NCBI GenBank assembly: GCA_033026295.1
Contig: CM065176.1
Location: 8,659,945 to 8,723,944 of the forward strand
Direction: 5' to 3'
Length of the DNA: 64,000 nt
Source of the DNA: Channa striata
Taxonomy: Eukaryota; Chordata; Actinopteri; Anabantiformes; Channidae
Numbering within the stretch: position 1 is the first letter of the stretch; each line of letters opens with the position of its first letter. This document shows positions 37,401-47,773 of this stretch, piece after piece. The translations under genes were made by a program, and so were the position numbers. Below the pieces are notes generated by a model. The model had not been told where the DNA came from, searched no databases, and saw only the letters and a program-made list of their open reading frames with translations.

Positions 37401-40400
37401 CTCACCTTTAACAAACAATTCCAACTCAATAAAAGTAAACAGTAGAACTGGTGGATGCCAGATTTACACAAGCCATTGGCTTCTGCCTACTTGCTTTTGG
37501 CTACAGCTGACATTTTAATTCCGATGAGGTTGTGCAGCACTAACTGATATTGACATTGGTCAAACTCTTAGGATAAGACTTTTTTTGCCTTATCATACTG
37601 TAGCTCAAAGGCACAAGGCACGGTATTATCTGGAAACACAATTACAATTCTTTAATTTTCACACAAATGTAAATGCTTAAAGAGTCTTTAAATGCTGTGT
37701 ACTTATTTTGCCATGTAGTAGGTACATTGGTTGAAGACCTTGAACTACACAAAATCATTTTTATGATCTAATAATAAATAGATTTTCTAAAGCAAAGAAT
37801 TTTATGTCCTTGTAATCTTATACCAAAACTGTGGATTTGATGGTGTTGGATTGTTGTTGTGCTAGAATTTCCACCAAAAATATGTTTTTTGTTCTTATTT
37901 TTAACAGCAAAGTGCGCTCCATTGACAAATGTCCTTAGTTTTATCTGCTCCCTCATTCTATCTCCTCAGTCCTGCGGAGGTGCGCAGTTTGTGGGCTCAG
38001 CTGCGCCGGGATGAACCACACCTTTTATCTAATTTTGAAGACTTCCTGGCCAGAGTGACATCCCAGATTAAAGAGGCTAACCAGGAGAGGAACCAAATGG
38101 AAAGTGTCCTCAAAAGGTCAGAGGGAGACGTCTTGCTTATCGACCAGTGTGGATAGTTTGCGTGTTATTAAAGCTCTGTTGCATTTGTAAGCTAAGTAAA
38201 GAGCTGAGAAATCGTTCCCTAATGAGTGTGTTTACATCATTTAAAGGCCCAGCTCCTTGTCTAATTCTTCTTCTTCTCATGCTTTGTATTCTTGGAAGTT
38301 TAATGATGGCTTTCATACACTTGTTGTTTCTTAGGGCGTATCACACAGTACACAACTACAATATACAGTACTAAATGCGTTGAAGTGTGTTGATCTAGGC
38401 AGTTGTTTTAGAATTGGATGTCCCTGTCCTGTTTGTTGGCCCTTACACAAAATGAGTCCTTTAATAATAGCAGAAAGTTAAATTGAATTGATTTGAATAG
38501 CTACCTGATACTAAATCTAATCCAGTATTTACTGTATAATTTGCTGTTCTGTATTAAATGTTCATTAAAAATATATCAGGCTGACACACTGAAACAACAG
38601 CTATAAAGCTCAATCAAACAAACCTTGTTTTTCAGGAGTGACTTGGTTCAAAACTATGGTTGGTGCAAAAGTTTGCATCCCCCTTGATATAATTTATTTA
38701 TTTATTTCTGATTAAGGAAAATTCAAAGTATTATGTTCATGTGATGAAAAAAATGACAATTCCAAAATAAAGGGATGCAAAAGTGTGTAACCAACTGTAT
38801 TATAAGCTTATTTTTGATGAGCGAAAGAATACCTGGGAGAATTGTGTAGTGGTAGCTCTCCTGGAATTGTGCAGTGGTGTTATGGTGTCTTGTCTCACAA
38901 ACAGTCTTTGGTTTGGTTCTGTAGAGACAATGGCCACAGAGAACATGTTTAACCGACAAGTTACTTATGGGTTTTAATGGCTATTAGAGACAGCTGAAAA
39001 GACTGCTGGTAATGTTTTTAATTTTAACCATTAATAGCAGCTAAAAATGAAAAAAAATGCTGAATGTGAATGTGGAGTGCCATTTACTAATGACAAATTT
39101 CATCAAAGCCATTCTCACATGTACTCTCTGCATGTTCACGTTCATACACAAAGAGGCATACTCTAAAACCTGCTGTGAGGGAGAGCAACATCACTGAAAT
39201 TGAATTGAGACAGACTAAATTAATTAGAGTTCAGTAAAGTATGGATTGAATCAGGAACTGCTTCATTTTTACACACACCGAAGCTTTAAAGAATGAATTT
39301 CATCCATGCAGAAAAGCAGCAACACATGATGATGAGATCCAGCGCCTGTACGAAGAAATGGAGCAGCAAATAAAAAGTGAAAAAGACAGGATTTTACTTG
39401 AGGTACTTTCTCTTTGTTGTTCATCATATTAAATACTGTGTGTGCCTCCTCTGTCCTGTTCATCTATGTTGCCTTGCCTCCCTGTTTTATCGCTGCACTG
39501 AAGGACTATGAGCGGTTTCTGTCTCGAAGTCAAGACCTGGAGCTGCAGCTGTCCAGTAAAGAGAAAGAGCTGGAGCAGCTCTTCCAGAAACAGAGGAGGG
39601 TAAGTAAGTAACAACAGCAGTAGGAGAAATGCAAAGTACTGTACAGTGATATAGAGTCATCAAATAAGTATTTATGCCCAAGCCAAACTTCCCAAATACC
39701 TTTTAGAACATAAGATAAAGTACCAGTGAGCACACAATGTTACAAAAAAATGAAAGCAATATACAAAAAAAAAGATGTCCAAACTTATAACTGTGTTTGA
39801 TCTATTGTGAAAGAGCAGATATACATAGCAGCATTAAGTGTCTTTTAACACTCAGTTAAATCGAATTGTCGCTGTAATTTGTCTCTCCAGTGAGTTTCTG
39901 TGGCAGCAACAGCAGCTTTTATTTATAGGCACAGATACTGTAGATATTCATGGGTTCCATCACATCTCCATTTACAGACCTGCACTCCGGTTTGTAAGGC
40001 TAATTAGTGAGTAGAAAATGTGTTCTGGTCATGCCAATAAGGAGTCGTCTTCTCTTCACAGCTTCTTAGCACTTCTAATTAATATATCAACATGACCAAG
40101 TGTTTTCACATCATACTATTATACAGTAGGTGACAGCCAGGAGTTCTTATAGCTTCAGGGGAAGTAAGGTTGGAGTAGTAGTGTTGACGTGTTAACAGAC
40201 TTTAAATATAGTATGTTTTCAGGGAGCCAATGAGATGACGTCTCATTTCGTTTGACAACTGCTCCTGTTTTTAGCTGGAGCGTCAGTGCCAAGACCTTCA
40301 CAGTGAACAACATTTGACAAAGGTGGAGAACGTGAAGCTGAGGCAGACGAATGATGAACTAGCACAGGAACTGGAGCACACCAGCCAAGAGCTGATCTTG

Positions 40401-43400
40401 GCCCAGGAGCAGCTGAGTCTGCTGCAGGAGCAGTCCACTCGGCTTCATGAGGAGAAGGAAATGTGAGTAATGCATCAAGCTCTGTCATCTCATCTTTTCT
40501 AAAATGAATCTAATATTTTCATCTAATTTCATTATTCTAAGGTTTATTCTTTCATACTGCTGATCTACACTTGTGTTTACAAAGCTGTGGACAAAAAAAC
40601 AGTGTGTTATATTAATTCAATTTAGTCTCATACTGTCATCCACTTTAACTTTGTTTGCTCTAGCTTATATCTTCTAATCAGCTTACGAAAGACAGAAACC
40701 ACATATTTTGTCTGCTTAGCCACAGATATTTTTGTAACAAGATGCATTGTTGTTCGACTCAGGGAAATCTACAGACTGACTGAGGGGCTGCAGCGAGAGA
40801 GAGCAAGCCTCCTCAAACAACTGGACCTGTTGAGGTATGATCAGAAGAAGAGGAGATTTACAGACAGGAGGCCCACATATTACTTACTGTAGGTTTGATA
40901 AGATGGATGATGAGTTGTAAATCCCACAGTCTGGAGAAAGACAGTATCAGCAAAATTATTTGTAATTGCAGTTTGTTTTCATCTCAGATATCAGGGGTTT
41001 TGGCTATCCTCACCTCATATTAGTGTAGTTGTCACAAAACAAAGCAGAGTGGTTGGTCGGTTTCTGAGCTTAAAAGCTAATTCTGAAAGAAATCATGTAG
41101 AAGATTCTAAAGTCTATATTAATGTTTTCTTCTTTCTTTCTCTATCAGCAGCCTGCTAATGTTTGCCAGCAACAGCAACTACAGTACTCAGGGATTTAAA
41201 CTATGTTGTGGGTCATTAAAATGCGCTTTATTCCACATACAAGAAACATCATATAAATAAGTCTAGTCATTCAAATGAATGACATCAGTAACTTGTATTG
41301 TAGTTCAGTTTCACAAGTTCCAGTTCTCATTCTCTTTTCCATTTTTGTTAATGCCTTTGTTGCATCCAGGGAAATTAACAAACATTTACGAGATGAAAGG
41401 GACATGTGCTATCAGGTAAGTGTCATTCATTATTAAATGAATTCCATTGATGACTTAAACTTTCCATGTCTGCTGTCGCATGTTGTTAAATGGAAAATGA
41501 TGTGATCACCAAAGACCCTCAGAGTAAAAAACCTACGGTATGCATTAAAAAAATGTCTGTTTTAATTTTACAGAATCCCTTGAACTCTAAGAAAACATAT
41601 TTGAAGCAAAAGCCTTTAATCAGTGCTGTGAAACACACAAACACAAATGTCTTCAAAAGGTAAAGCATCAGTGATACAGTGAATAAAGTTTGAATGAGTG
41701 TAATACAGTACGTGTTTTATTAGATATCAAGTATGTTTGATCTGTCTTGTTTCCAGTAATAATCTTGCTGTAATGTGACTATGTATCCACAGTGAGGATG
41801 AGGAGGAGCTGACCTCCAGCTGTCTGAGGCCGAACCCAACCACTGGCTCATGTCAGCCAGTAGATTCAAGAGGCCACCTCCAGAGGATTATATCCATTGA
41901 GGAGGACCCCCTCCCACATCTGCTCCAGAATGATTGTCAGGCTCCGCCGCCTCTTCGGGAGTGTAGTGAAGGAGAAGAAGCCTCTGACAGCGATGAAAAT
42001 ATAGACTTGATGATGAGTGATATTTACCCACATCCATCATCTGCTCAGCAGCAACAATCGACAAGAAATGTGGAGAAAAGAGAAACCCCTTCGTCTCCGA
42101 GGGGTCAGCCTGTCGGCAAGGAGACCAGCATAAATGTAAGCAAGCAAACATTTTGTTTTGTGATGAACATAAGAACCCCACGGGTACAATGGCTGCACGT
42201 ATTAACATTAACAACGTTAATAATACAACAAATACAACGTAGTGAGAGAACATTATTACTTTTGTATCAGCCTCGCTCACAGTTGCCCAAAGCTCGACTG
42301 ACTAAAGGAAGTTTCTGTATTGTTCCCACAAGAACTGCTTCCATTATCCCACTCTTTATTCAGGAGGAAGGTGGTCCCTCATCACCAGACCGTCTCTTTA
42401 AAATTGTGCTGGTGGGAAATTCCAGTGTAGGAAAGACGTCCCTCCTTCAGCGTTTTTGTGACGACTGCTTCCACCCAGGAACTTCTGCCACTGTGGGTAT
42501 GTACTTTTTGTGGTGAAAACCGTGCTGCAAACACACAAATACACCCTCTGCAGGTTCCTGTGCATTACCGCATTGAAACCCGCATTTCTGTGTTTGACCT
42601 CAGCAACCTGCACAAACCCCTTTTCACTTGTTGCCTTTGCAGCAGCGTTTACCATTCCACCACTGTGCTGCCTGTGGATGGATAGGAAAAAAACGGTGCT
42701 TTTAGTTTTGTGCTAAACAAAAATCAGCATTGGATATTAAACGCTGTCAAATGTTTAAAACGCAGAGCATTTTTTTAACTCTCAAGGCCAATTTACAAAA
42801 TCCATTTGGAAATAAAAAGCTTTCATATTTTGGCCTTGGAGCTTTCAACACAGTACAATATGTCATTATGGTCTGTATAGAATAAACCTCACAACTGATG
42901 TGAGAGGTTGGATGTAGCACCGTGCTGTGTGTGTTATATGCAGTAATTAAAGAAGATAAATTTACATGTATTCAGCATTAAGTCATTTACACTCTTGTTT
43001 ATCTGTATGTTTCCTCAGTAACTGCTCTCACTAAAAATGTAGAAGCTTCGGAATTCATCACAAATGTCAATTTCTTGTTTGTATGTGCAGGTATAGACTA
43101 CAGTGTAAAGACAATATCCGTGGACAATGTCCAGGTGGCGCTGCAGATGTGGGATACAGCAGGACAGGAAAGGTGAGGTTTCAGCACAGGAGGTGATGAC
43201 ACAGACTAGAGATCACATTTGAAAAGAGGCCACGCTACTGTATAATCGCTTTTTTATTACTGTCACTGCACGACAACACTTTTCTTTAGGTGTGTAGAAG
43301 CTTAATTCTTAGAACTTCTGTGAACAATTTTTTTGTTACTGGTAATAGATCTTTTTTTCAGACTTTAGGTCAAATTGTTGTGAACTTAATGCATCGATTC

Positions 43401-44635
43401 TCTCCTCCTCTTTCAGGTATCGAAGCATCACCAAACAGTTCTTTCGTAAGGTTGACGGTGTCGTTGTGATGTATGACCTCACAGCCGAGCAGAGCTTCAC
43501 CAGTGTCCGGCAGTGGCTGACGAGTGTCAAGGTAAAACTGTAACAGTAAGCGCTCTTCTCCACACACAGCTCATGTGTTTGTTATGTCCATTTTTCATTT
43601 CTAATAGTAAATAAACTTTCGACTGTAAAAGCAGTATAGTTATATGGAAAGTATAGGACTGATGTAGAAGGTGCTGATCTAGATACAAATTTGTGATGCA
43701 CCTGCAAAATCTACTGCGCCACAATGATCTCTTAAAAATAAATTTCTTTCAGTGTTTTCTTCTCTTTCCTCATAGGAGGGTGCAGGTGAGGACATTCCCA
43801 TCATGCTTCTGGGAAACAAAACAGACAAAGAGACTGAGCGACAAGTGCAGAAAGAACTGGGTGAAAGACTAGCCAAGGTCTGTGTGTTTTCTACAGTAAG
43901 CACAAGGTTCTGTGCTAACAAATCTGTGTTAGCCACAAAGTTATAATACTTTAATCATGTTTTAATGCAAAACATTTAGTAGTTTTGTTTTTTTCCCAGG
44001 AATGCCAGATGGTTTTCTATGAGTGCAGTGCATGTTCTGGACACAATGTGATGGAGTCCATGATCGATTTAGCCAGGTGAGAACAGTAATTGTGTTAAAC
44101 TGAAAGTTCCCGCTTGAACAGCTTCACAAGTGGGATTATTTCTTTACTGAAAAGATCCAAAACGTTTATTTGTTCTATGTTGAAGGTACATTTTTATTCA
44201 CTCCCTGCTTAACCAATCCCGAAAAAAAAAAAAAAAACATGATCTTCTCTATTTTGTCAGTGGTGTTACTTTAATACTTTATGTATTATCATTATTATGT
44301 GCTGCAATGTGTTTATTTTTTCATATGAGAAAACTGAAGCACTTCCTTAGTTTAATCTATTAATACTTGAATTTACATTTCTGCATGACCTAATGACGCG
44401 ACACTTTAGCTACTTTAAGCACCGCTTGACTTGGCTACTTACAGCTACATGACAGTACAGAAGTACAGGAAGTGCTGCAACATACGCCCAGTTGTAAATA
44501 ATCTACGCAGGCCTGATGTAGCTTGTATGCCTCGTTATGTTCCTTAGAATTCTGAAGGAACAAGAGGACCGAGAGAAGGAGAAGACAGTCCAGCTGGTCA
44601 ACAACCCCTCAGAAAAGAAAAAGTCCTGCTGCTAA
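34226..44635 (+). CDS. cracr2a: CRACR2A, EF-hand/coiled-coil large Rab GTPase
   Basis: CRACR2A (EFCAB4B, Rab46) is a calcium-sensing large Rab GTPase. The mammalian protein regulates ORAI1-STIM1 calcium entry and, in its long form, signalling and granule traffic from vesicles. Seventeen coding exons splice into 725 codons (human long form about 731): 34226-34435, 36463-36574, 36677-36866, 37970-38116, 39312-39402, 39504-39599, 40275-40462, 40763-40834, 41370-41415, 41574-41659, 41793-42135, 42364-42496, 43091-43172, 43417-43531, 43776-43877, 44000-44076, 44548-44635. Domains: EF-hand loops at residues 57-68 and 91-102, coiled coil about 195-384, acidic/proline linker about 413-535, and Rab domain 538-697 with P-loop GNSSVGKTS (545-553), switch Thr570, WDTAGQE (592-598), NKTD (651-654) and C-terminal CC for prenylation. 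All GTPase motifs are intact, which distinguishes it from EFCAB4A. RASEF is less likely because of exon-by-exon similarity to CRACR2A as I recall it. Confidence 0.95.
34590..35080. repeat. Teleost interspersed repeat in cracr2a intron
   Basis: Sequence of the type cagtggggaaaaaactggtc, a gtccgggatgagaagggtcg segment and ggttgcagccgatcaccttc resembles a widespread teleost repeat whose blocks I recognise but cannot name. A G-run at about 34815-34824 lies inside. It sits between coding exons 1 and 2. Boundaries are approximate. Confidence 0.45.
36463..36574 (+). CDS. cracr2a: cracr2a coding exon 2 (EF-hand 2)
   Basis: Encodes residues 71-107 plus one base (phase 1). The loop D91-S-D-S-N-G-F-L-T-L-N-E102 has Asp, Asp, Asn, Thr and Glu at the chelating positions, a canonical calcium-binding EF-hand. 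Flanked by aaatag|agg and a|gtatgt. Confidence 0.94.
36677..36866 (+). CDS. cracr2a: cracr2a coding exon 3 (acidic linker)
   Basis: Encodes residues 108-170. It begins SEFLFGKK and contains the acidic run RGDEDEEEKHF followed by LMESLGANSVFED. The exon is bounded by ttctag|gtgag and gaaga|gtgagt. The last codon is completed by the first base of the next exon. Confidence 0.93.
37970..38116 (+). CDS. cracr2a: cracr2a coding exon 4
   Basis: Encodes residues 171-219, including PAEVRSLWAQLRRDEPHLLS and FEDFLARVTSQIKEA, which leads into the coiled coil. Bounded by ctcctcag|tcctg and caaaag|gtcaga, a donor with weak +4 to +6 bases. Confidence 0.93.
38657..38797. mobile_element. Mariner-like MITE in cracr2a intron
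   Basis: A 141-bp element flanked by TA on each side (38655-38656 and 38798-38799). Its left end tggttggtgcaaaagtttgc and right end (reverse complement) cagttggttacacacttttg form imperfect inverted repeats that share a following tgcatccc core. The ends resemble those of mariner-derived MITEs. It has no coding capacity and lies between coding exons 4 and 5. Confidence 0.7.
39312..39402 (+). CDS. cracr2a: cracr2a coding exon 5 (coiled coil)
   Basis: Encodes residues 220-250 with RLYEEMEQQIKSEKDR, a strongly helical Glu/Lys-rich segment. Acceptor ccatgcag|aaaagc, donor cttgag|gtactt. Confidence 0.92.
39504..39599 (+). CDS. cracr2a: cracr2a coding exon 6 (coiled coil)
   Basis: Encodes residues 251-282 (DYERFLSRSQDLELQLSSKE...QKQRR) as exactly 32 codons with phase 0 at both ends. 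Acceptor ctgaag|gac has a poor pyrimidine tract. Donor agg|gtaagt is strong. Confidence 0.9.
40275..40462 (+). CDS. cracr2a: cracr2a coding exon 7 (coiled coil)
   Basis: Encodes residues 283-344, a Glu/Gln/Leu-rich heptad segment (for example LAQEQLSLLQEQSTRLHEEK). Acceptor gtttttag|ctg, donor gaaat|gtgagt (phase 2). Confidence 0.93.
40763..40834 (+). CDS. cracr2a: cracr2a coding exon 8 (coiled coil)
   Basis: A 72-nt exon encoding residues 345-368 (MEIYRLTEGLQRERASLLKQ then LDLL). Acceptor gactcag|ggaa, donor ttgag|gtatga. Confidence 0.92.
41370..41415 (+). CDS. cracr2a: cracr2a coding exon 9
   Basis: A 46-nt exon encoding REINKHLRDERDMCYQ (residues 369-384), the end of the coiled coil. Donor cag|gtaagt. 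If the next intron is retained, translation adds six residues and stops at 41434-41436. Confidence 0.9.
41574..41659 (+). CDS. cracr2a: cracr2a coding exon 10 (linker)
   Basis: Encodes residues 385-412, basic and poorly structured (NPLNSKKTYLKQKPLISAVK...). Acceptor tttacag|aat, donor aaaag|gtaaag. This is the most diverged part of the protein, so I am somewhat less sure of it, but frame and splice sites fit on both sides. Confidence 0.82.
41793..42135 (+). CDS. cracr2a: cracr2a coding exon 11 (acidic/proline linker)
   Basis: The longest exon, residues 413-527. It holds an acidic start (SEDEEE), the RIISIEEDPLPHLL block, APPPLRE, an acidic serine cluster (SEGEEASDSDE) and SSPRGQPVGKE. The RRIIS.EEDPLP and SPRGQPVGKE blocks are those I recall from the mammalian region between coiled coil and Rab domain, reported to contact Vav1. 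Acceptor tccacag|tgag, donor ataaat|gtaagc. Confidence 0.92.
42364..42496 (+). CDS. cracr2a: cracr2a coding exon 12 (Rab P-loop, switch I)
   Basis: Encodes residues 528-571. After a short serine-rich lead the Rab fold starts at LFKIVLVGNSSVGKTSLLQR, with the G1 P-loop Lys551/Thr552. Thr570 is the switch I magnesium-contact residue. Donor gtgg|gtatgt. Confidence 0.95.
43091..43172 (+). CDS. cracr2a: cracr2a coding exon 13 (switch II)
   Basis: Encodes residues 572-598. GIDY follows switch I, and WDTAGQE carries the G3 Asp593 and the catalytic Gln597, so GTP hydrolysis residues are intact. Acceptor gtgcag|gtat, donor gaaag|gtgagg. Confidence 0.95.
43417..43531 (+). CDS. cracr2a: cracr2a coding exon 14 (Rab core)
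   Basis: Encodes residues 599-637 (RYRSITKQFFRKVDGVVVMY...). It contains the usual Rab stretch after switch II and the DLT..QSF..V..WL helix. Acceptor tttcag|gtat, donor gtcaag|gtaaaa. Confidence 0.95.
43776..43877 (+). CDS. cracr2a: cracr2a coding exon 15 (G4 motif)
   Basis: Encodes residues 638-671 with LLGNKTDKE, where NKTD (651-654) is the guanine-specificity motif. The donor aag|gtctgt is weak. An exact 34-codon length and continuation at the next acceptor support it. Confidence 0.93.
44000..44076 (+). CDS. cracr2a: cracr2a coding exon 16 (G5 motif)
   Basis: Encodes residues 672-696. ECSACSGHN carries the G5 Ser-Ala pair (681-682). Acceptor ttcccag|gaa, donor gccag|gtgaga. Confidence 0.94.
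44548..44635 (+). CDS. cracr2a: cracr2a terminal coding exon (prenylation tail)
   Basis: Encodes residues 697-725 and the TAA stop at 44633-44635. A charged hypervariable tail (EQEDREKEKTVQ) ends in KKKSCC, a di-cysteine prenylation signal with an upstream basic patch, as needed for Rab geranylgeranylation and membrane attachment. Confidence 0.94.
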
Positions 44636-45357
44636 CACTTAAACACATTGACAGAGGCACTAACCTTTACTAAGACACACAATGTGATAGTGTGACCACG
44701 TGTCTGCAAGTGCTTTTCACCTACTTTTATTCTTGTAGCATTCAGGGTAAAACCTGCACAAACCCTCCATTGCACTATTATAATAACCTAAAATATATGA
44801 CTAACCATTTTTGCAGTTTGAAAAATAACTTCCAATGATGGTTTTATGAAGTTAAAAAATAATACAGTATGAAAAGTCCCATGCTGCAAATAAGAGTTAG
44901 AGATTTAAAAACAGCTGAACAAACGTCTCCCTTTTAAGTCAAACTAAGACGCCTTCGTCTTGTAAATGTAGGATATTCCCTCAAACTCTGACTGAATTGT
45001 CATACTTGGCTTTTTACTGTTGCTGTGTTATTATATTAATGTAGCGTTTTGTGTCATTTTTAACTGTTCTGTTCCTTCACCTTTTGTACACATGTATCAC
45101 ACAGACACAGTGACATGAACAACAGTAAAATTCAACGCATCCAACCGCCTTGCAGTAAACACTAGTTTAGTGAAGTTAAGTTACGTCAGATAGGTGTTTT
45201 TTTTAATTGTGTGGTTATTTTGGTCATAAGAGTTCTGGTGATGCAGTATGTGGTGTGGCATCCGATTGTGCATTTATATCAGTTTCGTCACCCGGTAGAT
45301 AAAGTAAAAAAAAAAAAAAACTTCATAAAGCACAGATGGACTTCTAATTGTATATAG

Positions 45358-45613
45358 TTAAAGCTACAATATGCAACTTCTGGGAATCAGGCTACTGTAG
45401 CATAAAAAAACCCGTATAGATATCGATATGTGCGAGGTCCCCTTTCGTGTTGGTACGTGACAGACAAGCCTCACTGGTTAAAGTCTCTGCACTGCTTTCA
45501 GTGCTATTCTTCGTGTGACAGGAAGCGAAGACAGCAGCTGTCCACATTAGGAAAAGTTCTGCAGCATATCCCTGTGAAAAAATATATTAAAAAATGACAT
45601 ACTGTAGCTTTAA
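45358..45613. mobile_element. TTAA-flanked MITE in cracr2a 3'UTR
   Basis: The left end ttaaagctacaatatgcaac and the reverse complement of the right end, ttaaagctacagtatgtcat, are near-identical inverted repeats next to TTAA at both borders (45358-45361 and 45610-45613). A TTAA duplication is typical of piggyBac- and Kolobok-type transposons. The 256-bp body is non-coding. Confidence 0.75.
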
Positions 45614-46080
45614 ATCAACAATTACTGGAGGTTAATTGCTGGAGGTTATGGGGAGCTTGACTCCGTTGTATGATACTTTTTAACCGCTGGATGACAGTAC
45701 GATGTTTTTTTACACTTACACTTTAAGTCAAGTGCACAAAATATACTGAATATCTTGTATCACCTTAGTCTGCCTTGGTGCCAAGTATTTTATGAAAATG
45801 GAGTTGTTCAGTAACATGTTACATAAGTTATATTTTTTGTATGTTACTTTTCCCCCAAAACCAATAGGTTTTGGCAAAAAGTTCATGTTTTACTGTTTCA
45901 TATTACTACAGTATACTCACTAACTAGTGCTTCACTACTGCCTGTGTCTTGCACAACACTTAAATGTGTATATATTTATAATGTAAATAGCATGAAACAA
46001 ATTTAAAAAAGCTTTGTTTAACTGTATATTATATGTAACACCTCTTGTAATGAAGTTATCTTCTGGGTACAATAACATAA

Positions 46081-46086
46081 AATAAA
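46081..46086 (+). terminator. cracr2a: Poly(A) signal, cracr2a (predicted)
   Basis: AATAAA, followed by overlapping AATAA-like bases and a T-rich stretch at 46127-46142. First canonical signal after the cracr2a stop codon. Confidence 0.55.
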
Positions 46087-46126
46087 TAATAGAGCATCAC
46101 CCAGTGGATAAGTTTAGACATTGCTG

Positions 46127-46132
46127 TTTATT
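46127..46132 (-). terminator. prmt8: Poly(A) signal candidate, prmt8
   Basis: TTTATT on the plus strand is AATAAA on the minus strand. A second minus-strand AATAAA lies at 46175-46180. If used, the prmt8 3'UTR would be about 1.7-1.8 kb. Their use is unproven. Confidence 0.35.
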
Positions 46133-46189
46133 CATTTTTTTTAAACTGGACATGACAATATGAGAAACGATATCTTTATTATAGGTAAT

Positions 46190-47773
46190 TTATGTGGAAT
46201 TAACATGCCAATTAATTAGAATCATTATTAAGAGTTAAAATTTATATGGCAACCTAGACATGATATTGTAGACATATTTGAGAGGAGCCCATTCAATTCA
46301 GTAATTACTCTCCATAAGTTTGTGTATAATTGATTGTAAGTATTAATGACTCATAACATCGTATTGCTAAATTGTACCAGCCACTTCTGTGAAAAAAAAA
46401 AAAAAAACACACACACAATCCAAGAAATAGTTAATACTCTGTGCTCTCAGACGGCAGGACTCGGATTGATACTGCGCTCGTTATTGGTTGCATGCAATAA
46501 CCCAAACCTCTTACCTGTAACTTTCCCTTCATTTCTCCTAAATTTTGGTTTCAGCCTTTGCTTATCGATTCTTGTTCTATTAAAGATCCTTCTGTCGAAT
46601 GAAGAAAACCTACCCTAGGTACCTTGGCAATGACCTTATTAAGAGCACAGGTGAAGTGGAAAGATCATTTCCGTCATCTTCAGCAAAGTTGGAGACTGAG
46701 AAGCGGTCTGTAAACACCAGGACCGCATCCTTAGACCTGTAGATGTTGTACAACAAAGAGGATTTTCAAGCTCATTAGACGTGAACCAGGATACTAGCTT
46801 AAGGATCTTTAGTTTTGATCTTTAATATGCTCACTCCATAAAAGATGTGCATTGTTGTGCAATGGGATCAACCCAAGCGTACGAGCAACCCACAGATTCC
46901 AGTCCTACCTACAGAGCAATTCATGTGATATTTAGATCTGGATTGATGTGAAGATGGAGACTGAAGAAGCCTCAGTGCTTGAGTCTATGTTAGAAGCAAC
47001 ATCAAGCCACAAATCAGTAAAAAGTGGCTCGAGCGCTCTTTATATATGAAACTATAGAAAAAATCTGAATGTGGTAGGGCGGAGAAGAACTGGGAAGGAT
47101 TCGGCACTTGGTCAAGGCGTTGAGGATGGGACGGGTTCGTTATTGGCATGTCAACGTCACAGCTGGAGCTGACAACACGCGGCACATCTGGAGCCCAGTC
47201 TGTGCAACACTATGTGCTTTGATGCCTTCGATTACACACAGAAAGCTACTAGTACACGGACTATGCAAACACGTTACCTTTCACGTTACACGTACACACA
47301 CCTACGCAGCTTCCTCCACGGCCAATGGTGTTTGGTTGTGGTTAGACTTCTAACATTTCTAAATTAATATATCTATAAATAAAAAAAAACGTTCTCCCTA
47401 CAATACATTATATGACATTAGATCTACGCCGTCAGTTCTTCGTCCCTTTGTAACTGAACGTGGACGACGCAGGCGTTCCTTACGTTAGCTCTACGGCAAT
47501 CAAAACTGTCAACGGTTCCCAGTTATTGTGGAAAATGGATACTGAACGAAAGACACAAGTACATCACTCCATCTCACGTACACATACATCAAGGGTCAAA
47601 GACATTCATGGGGACTACAAAACCTTCCTGCCCCCTTGTTGTCAGCGTTACATTCAGGATGGTTTAACAGTACGAGTAACTCTCTGCCTTGATCGTAAAC
47701 TGCAGTGACAACACGTGGCCTTGTCCGTGGGGCTGCCTCCTCTTGCTCTTTGGCCTGGTCTCTCCTCTACAAT
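46190..47773. other. Region between converging genes
   Basis: No protein-coding signal was recognised. An A-run at 46391-46407 and an A-run near 47383 are present. Most of this stretch would be prmt8 3'UTR if the distal poly(A) signals are used. Confidence 0.4.

Larger units (their letters stand above)
44636..46105 (+). other. cracr2a: cracr2a 3'UTR (predicted)
   Basis: Non-coding sequence from the stop to the first canonical AATAAA at 46081-46086, about 1.45 kb. I saw no earlier AATAAA, only ATTAAA variants. It includes an A-run at 45306-45320 and a MITE at 45358-45613. The 3' end is predicted, not shown. Confidence 0.55.
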
